DNA from: Diospyros lotus
Taxonomy: Eukaryota; Streptophyta; Magnoliopsida; Ericales; Ebenaceae
Reading direction: 5' to 3'
Length of the DNA stretch: 64,000 nucleotides
NCBI RefSeq assembly: GCF_014633365.1
Contig: NC_068339.1
Coordinates: forward strand, 1,989,001 to 2,053,000
Shown piece by piece: positions 59,630 through 64,000 of this stretch. A program made the position numbers and the translations under genes. Each line of letters begins with the position of its first letter. Within the stretch, counting starts at the first letter, position 1. The notes beneath the pieces are model-generated. The model saw nothing but the letters and a program-made list of their open reading frames with translations, had not been told where the DNA came from and did not search any database.

Positions 59630-61745
59630 TGTAGCGACCCGTAAATAGTAAATTAATTTAATTATTAGTTTATTATGTAATTTAATTTAAAGGGGATATT
59701 TATAAGTGTTGTTAATTCATAGTTATATTAATACTAATAATAATAACAAGGATAAGTATAATAATTATTAACAATCCTAAGATTAATAATTATCAAGAGT
59801 AAAGAGATCAAGAGGTTGCTGTAGGATTTTTAGAATTAATGTATAAATTAAGGGAATGCATAGGAATTGAAGGTATGCGTGAGGTGCTGGGGGTTGTTTG
59901 GCTGGTGCTAGTTGCTGGAAATTATTTTCAGCTAACAATCAAGTGAGAGCCAAACATCGCCGCATGAAGAGATGAGGCAGCAATTTCTGCTGCCCACGTG
60001 GCGCCCCCTCCCTTACTCCTTTTGCAGCCACATTTAAGCCCAATTTCGGGCAAAATTTGAGCAGTTCGAACAGTAAAAAATTTTACAGAATAGCAGCGTG
60101 GGCGAGGAAATTTTGAGAATTTTGGGCTTCAAAAATTTAAATTAAATTCCGTTTAATCCCTGATTTAATTATCCAGGTATGTGCCTAAGCTAGTAATTAA
60201 TATTTTCTGCGGTTGAAATTTTATTTGGGGCCCAATTTTATTAATTTTGTCAATAATTGGAATATTGCAGTTTGTATAACTTTGACTGTGTTGGGTCAAA
60301 TTAAGTCTAAGGCTATCTCCGGAAAGGCAAGTTCTTTATACCCTTATTGTCGATTCTTTCGATGTCAATTTATTTGACCTCCCTTCATTGGATTTGGCTG
60401 TTAATAAATTATGAAATTTAAACGGTGTGTTTAATAATTTAATTTATTAACCTGGTTTCGAGGGTATTATTCGTTGGTTGCCTACGGGGGTTTGTATCAC
60501 CCCTAAGCCTATGGGAATGATGTTGTACTCACCCGGGGCTAGTTCTTAGCTGTCGGGTATTATTATTAGATTTTCGGTTATTTATTGGTTAGAGTGGTTG
60601 GGCAGTGGGAGCGAGGGTTAGCTGTTCGGTGACGGTGTGACAGTTGTACAGTCTATTTTAGGCTGTCAGATGGTCTCTCCTGGTCACTGACCGCTGACCG
60701 GTGTCAGGCACTGCGGACCTACTCTACCGTTATGTGATTATAGCATACCTAATTATTTTATTTTTGTTGTATGGTTTGGTATGCACATGGGTACGGGCTG
60801 CATGATGGGATCATCATGATTTGGTTATGCTTGATCACGGACATTTTAGATTGGTCAGATTGCATCCAGCACGGGCATATGCATCGCGTGTGATTTACTA
60901 CGTGGGCGGAGCATGGCCTGATGTCTGGATGTATGGGCGCCTTGTATCATGTTGATGCTCACTACGCCATTGCATTTTATATGTATTACATGGCTACTGG
61001 TAGTATTTAGTTCTCGGACGGGAGTACCGTTCCGAGGGAGCCTATGGCTCGGCTGTCGGGAGTACCAACAGGGATACGGGTGACGGGAGTACCGCTCCGG
61101 GACAGTGCGCACAGGTTTGCTGGAGGTAGTTGTTACCATCCAGGGCAGCGGCAGGTTGGTATGAGACTTGGGTGTCAGGTGTTTTATGTGGGCCCCGAGG
61201 ACCGGTATGTGTTTTATTATGATGCACTGTTGCGTTATTGCGTCACATGGCTCGTGTGTACATGTGGGTTTATATTTGGGGTGATCTCCTCTTCTGTTTC
61301 ATTTACCGCCTTCCTTTTCTTATAAACTTGCTGAGTCTTGCGACTCACCTTGCATTCCATCATTCCAGGTAAAAGTAAAGCTAAAGTCGAGGGCGAAGAC
61401 CGCGCTACCTAGCAGCCAGCCGTGTCGGTAGGGTGTACAGTTAGCTGTCCCCATTTTCTCTGATGTTTTGTTAGGAGTTTTGACTCTCATTTTTTACTGT
61501 GTCCGGTTGTTCCTTGTATCATTTATCATTGGCACAGGTGTCTGTATATTTTTATATACTCCTTGACTGCTGTTCCAGTAGGGTACTTGTAGGCGTGCAT
61601 GTATTTTGCTTTGCTTCCGCTATTGTATTTTTCATATGTATGCATGCTAGGGTATTTTTGTCTTGTGTTTGTTTCTCTTCTTTTATGTAGGCACTCTCAT
61701 TCGGATAGACCAAGTGGTTGGGATATCCGGGCGGGGGTGCTTACA
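59630..61745 (+). mobile_element. Solo LTR family B, copy 3 (2.12 kb), forward, nested
   Basis: It starts TGTAGCGACCCGTAAATAG and ends GGGCGGGGGTGCTTACA, flanked by perfect 5-bp duplications CCATG (59625-59629 and 61746-61750). It is the reverse complement relative of 41988-44257 (CGCATGATGGGATCATCATGATTTGG-type block near 60800; TATCACCCCTAAGCCTATGGG near 60495). The hairpin GAGTC-TTGC-GACTC is at 61333-61346, followed by CATCATTCCAGGTAAAAG. AAAGGCAAGTTC is at 60323. Frames at 60855-61690 are LTR sequence. Confidence 0.95.
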
Positions 61746-62889
61746 CCATGGCTAATCTCCTAACCCCCAAGTTGTCATTTCATGAAATAAAGATGGGGAA
61801 AACAAGCCCCAACAAAACTAGCACAAAGACCCGACAAAGCTTTGAAATAAAAAATGGTTTGAAGAAAATATATAATCGATTCCAAAATACTTTTTAACCA
61901 TGAGAAAATAAAGAACTATGAAGCATTCGACATCACCATGGAAAATGAATCAAGCTTGCACAAAATAAAATAAATGTGCAAGAGAAACTTGCCTTTGACG
62001 ATGAGAACCGAAGAAGCTCGCTCGGATGCCAAACAATCCATCTTCTTGAAGCTCCAAATATAGCAACAAAAATGGAAGAAGAAGAAGAAGATAATGATGA
62101 AGGGAGGGCCACGAGAGAGAGAGGGGGAGAGATTGGGAGAAACATGATGACAAGACAAAGGGGATGGTCTCCTAACTACTACCCCCCACAAATAACCATT
62201 ATGCCCTTCACCTCACACACACAACACAAAATATCCCATGGCCATTCTAGACTTTTGACATTTTCTATTTTTCTTTCACTTTTTCTTTATTTAACCCCAT
62301 TATGAAATTCCCTAATTGCCCTCACCTTTTTCAATAAAGCAAGGACCATTTGGTCATTTTGTATTTTACATTTTCTTTCTTTTTTCTTTTAATCCACAAA
62401 ATACAAATATATATATATATATAATTCCATCTCTCATTATTATACACACGGGTCTAAGCCCAATTCAAAAATATCCATTCATACAAATACATGGGCCCAA
62501 GCCTAACTTATTGGCCCAATTAAATATAATGGCCTATTTCCATTAGCCCACTCAAAGGGCCTCAACATATCCTTAAGCCCTATGAGCTTCACAATATTAC
62601 AACAATTAAAATATACAAAATCTCCCCTTAGGCTCAACCCAAGATTTCAAAGCCCAATCTATTAATTTAATACATAATTTATTTACATAAATTTTGCCAC
62701 ATAAAAATATTTCTTAACATTTAATTTAATAGGGCAAAATTTTTCAATCTCCATAAATAAAATATTAATAACCTCTTAGGTCCATTGATGGGTCGTTACA
62801 ACTTTTCTCTCTCTAATTTAAGTTCTCAAACCTTTCAAGTTTTCTCTATTTATAGAAGGTTGAATTAAACTTAGAATAATTATAGTGAC

Positions 62890-63385
62890 CCACTATCTTT
62901 AATTATTTTGTCACATTTCTTAATTATTTTTTGCTAAATCTCTCCCATAATCTTTAATTATTTGTCTACACCCTACTTTGTCTCCCATATTTCTCTATTA
63001 TTTCACCCATTATTTTCGATTATTTTTCCACACCTTATTTTGTCTCCCACATTTCTCAATTATTTCACCTCTTATCTTTAATTATTTTGTCATATTTCTT
63101 AATTATTTTTCATTAATCTTTAATTATTTGTTCACACCCTATTTTGTCTCCCATATTTCTCAATTATTTCACCCATTATCTTTGATTATTTGTCCACACC
63201 TTACTTTGTCTCCCACATTTCTCAATTATTTCACTCATTATCTTTAATTATTTTGTCACATTTCTTAATTATTTTTCACTAAACCTTACCCATAATCTTT
63301 AATTATTTGTTCACACTCTACTTTATCTTCCACATTTCTCAATTATTTTACCCACTATCTTTAATAATTTTGTCACCTTAATCAT
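62890..63385 (+). repeat. Tandem array of ATCTTTAATTATTT...TTTGTCTCCCACATTTCTC units
   Basis: The two phrases ATCTTTAATTATTTxGTCACATTTCTTAATTATTTTTCxCTAA and TTTGTCTCCCACATTTCTCAATTATTTCACCCATT alternate across about 500 bases, giving higher-order units of roughly 180-200 bases with about 50-base sub-units. It is entirely AT-rich; the + strand frame at 62978-63247 follows the repeat and is not a gene. Confidence 0.8.
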
Positions 63386-64000
63386 TTTCCACTAAATCTT
63401 CTTTTGAATAGATTATTCTTTGATTTAGTTCATTAATTTTAAACCAACTTTCTTAACTTACTAATTCTAAGCTCATTTACTTAGCCTTTCATTTTTTTCA
63501 ACTTAGCCCACTAACTCTAAGAGCATTTACTTACTCTTTCCTTTTTCAACTTAGTCCATTAACTCTAAGACCATTAGTTTTCTCAATTATAATCTCTAAT
63601 GGATGTCAAAAATATTTTAAATATAAAAAAATTAATTATTAGTATTCTCAAAATACTATGATATTATAGGTGCCAGTTCGTACTCCCAAACGGATTCAGT
63701 GTGTGTGATCAATGATATCAACGTGTACATATGCATTTCATAGTCATGTCATGTATGCAGTCTGCGTGATGGATATATATCAACGCATGTCAATATGATA
63801 AAAACATTTTCGAGGGTCGAGGTTTGAAACATAAATCACTTACGTAGTACCAAGTACCTACTTAAGGGTATATCACTTACAACCATACAAAGCTCATAGA
63901 AATACACTTACCTTTCAAAATCAAATTGCCTTGATAAGCATGTCGACCTCGAGAGACGTGTCAGAAGTGCTATTTCTCAATCCTTAGTCTCGAGGGTCCC
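63386..64000. other. Unassigned sequence at window end
   Basis: A ~60-base phrase (TTAACTTACTAATTCTAAGCTCATTTACTTAGCCTTTC) is repeated two to three times at 63453-63570. The last 300 bases, with CGAGGGTCGAGGTTTGAAAC and TCTCGAGGGTCCC, look like LTR or leader sequence, but no end is visible. Confidence 0.35.

Larger units (their letters stand above)
57718..62800 (-). mobile_element. Solo LTR family A, reverse, with two nested elements
   Basis: On the - strand it begins TGTAACGACCCATCAATGG (62800) and ends GGGAGCGGGCCCCGACA (57718). Flanks ACCTT (57713-57717) and ACTTT (62801-62805) are a 5-bp duplication with one difference. Two hairpins are present, GAGCC-ACAA-GGCTC (58082-58095) and GAGCC-ATAA-GGCTC (58277-58290). 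GAAACTTGCCTTTG lies at 61984. Without the hAT MITE and the inner solo LTR it is about 2.7 kb. Small frames within are not genes. Confidence 0.85.
56292..64000. mobile_element. Possible older LTR-type element holding the 57718-62800 solo LTR; right end outside window
   Basis: TGTAACACCTCACTTACTC at 56292 looks like the start of a plant LTR. The sequence runs to 57717, is interrupted by the family A LTR, and resumes at 62806. CATTTACGTA, ACCACT and CACTTACCTT lines near 56965-57055 recur at 63830-63915. The right end is not seen, so this is a tentative call. Confidence 0.3.

Noticed and set aside
62978..63247. 89-codon frame
   Set aside because: It follows the period of the ATCTTTAATTATTT tandem array, so the open frame is a repeat artefact.

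Overview
This is eukaryotic nuclear DNA from a plant, most likely a eudicot. It is AT-rich, full of (TA)n and (CT)n microsatellites, and packed with plant-type mobile elements: solo LTRs with 5-bp target duplications, hAT elements with 8-bp duplications, and CACTA (En/Spm) elements with 3-bp duplications. The few real coding pieces are short exons with GT-AG or GC-AG introns. There is no bacterial-type gene organisation, no rRNA or tRNA gene and no CRISPR array. I cannot name the species.

Genes. Two paralogous two-exon genes on the + strand encode small proteins of the 23-kDa jasmonate-induced protein (JIP23-like) family, at 16.3-16.9 kb and 49.1-49.8 kb. They share a TATA box, 5' leader and intron position. 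The intron is of the GC-AG type, and copy 1 carries an indel exactly at its donor. An upstream repeat unit that serves as the distal promoter of copy 1 recurs near 3.3, 11.9, 15.3, 40.2, 44.3 and 46.95 kb, which suggests a decayed tandem array. Other gene pieces are a broken multi-exon membrane-protein gene on the - strand (51.08-51.63 kb), two exons of a beta-adaptin (AP-1/AP-2 beta subunit) relic (30.9-31.4 kb), and the last exon of an En/Spm-type transposon protein (25.9-26.3 kb).

Layout. 0-2.3 kb: 3' part of a long LTR. 2.4-16.2 kb: two or three copies of one duplicated segment, interrupted by hAT elements and a 556-bp solo LTR, leading into JIP23-like gene 1. 19.3-21.8 kb: a solo LTR. 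22.5-35.8 kb: a nest that I interpret as one CACTA element carrying the beta-adaptin piece, split by two solo LTRs which themselves hold CACTA and hAT insertions. 36.8-39.9 kb: LTR remnants with a primer-binding site and a polypurine tract. 40-49 kb: a second duplicated segment, one copy holding a solo LTR and the other preserving its empty site, leading into JIP23-like gene 2. 51-52.6 kb: pseudogene. 53-55 kb: a clean 1.8-kb CACTA element inside an older repeat. 57.7-62.8 kb: a solo LTR holding a hAT MITE and another solo LTR, itself inside an older element that runs off the window.

What stands out: full gag-pol is absent and LTRs are mostly solo, so recombination has stripped the retrotransposons. 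The LTRs share a short hairpin whose stem shows compensatory changes, next to splice-like motifs. I found no wholly new biological system. The most unusual items are the gene-carrying CACTA nest, the GC-AG donor difference between the JIP23-like paralogs, and the conserved LTR hairpin.
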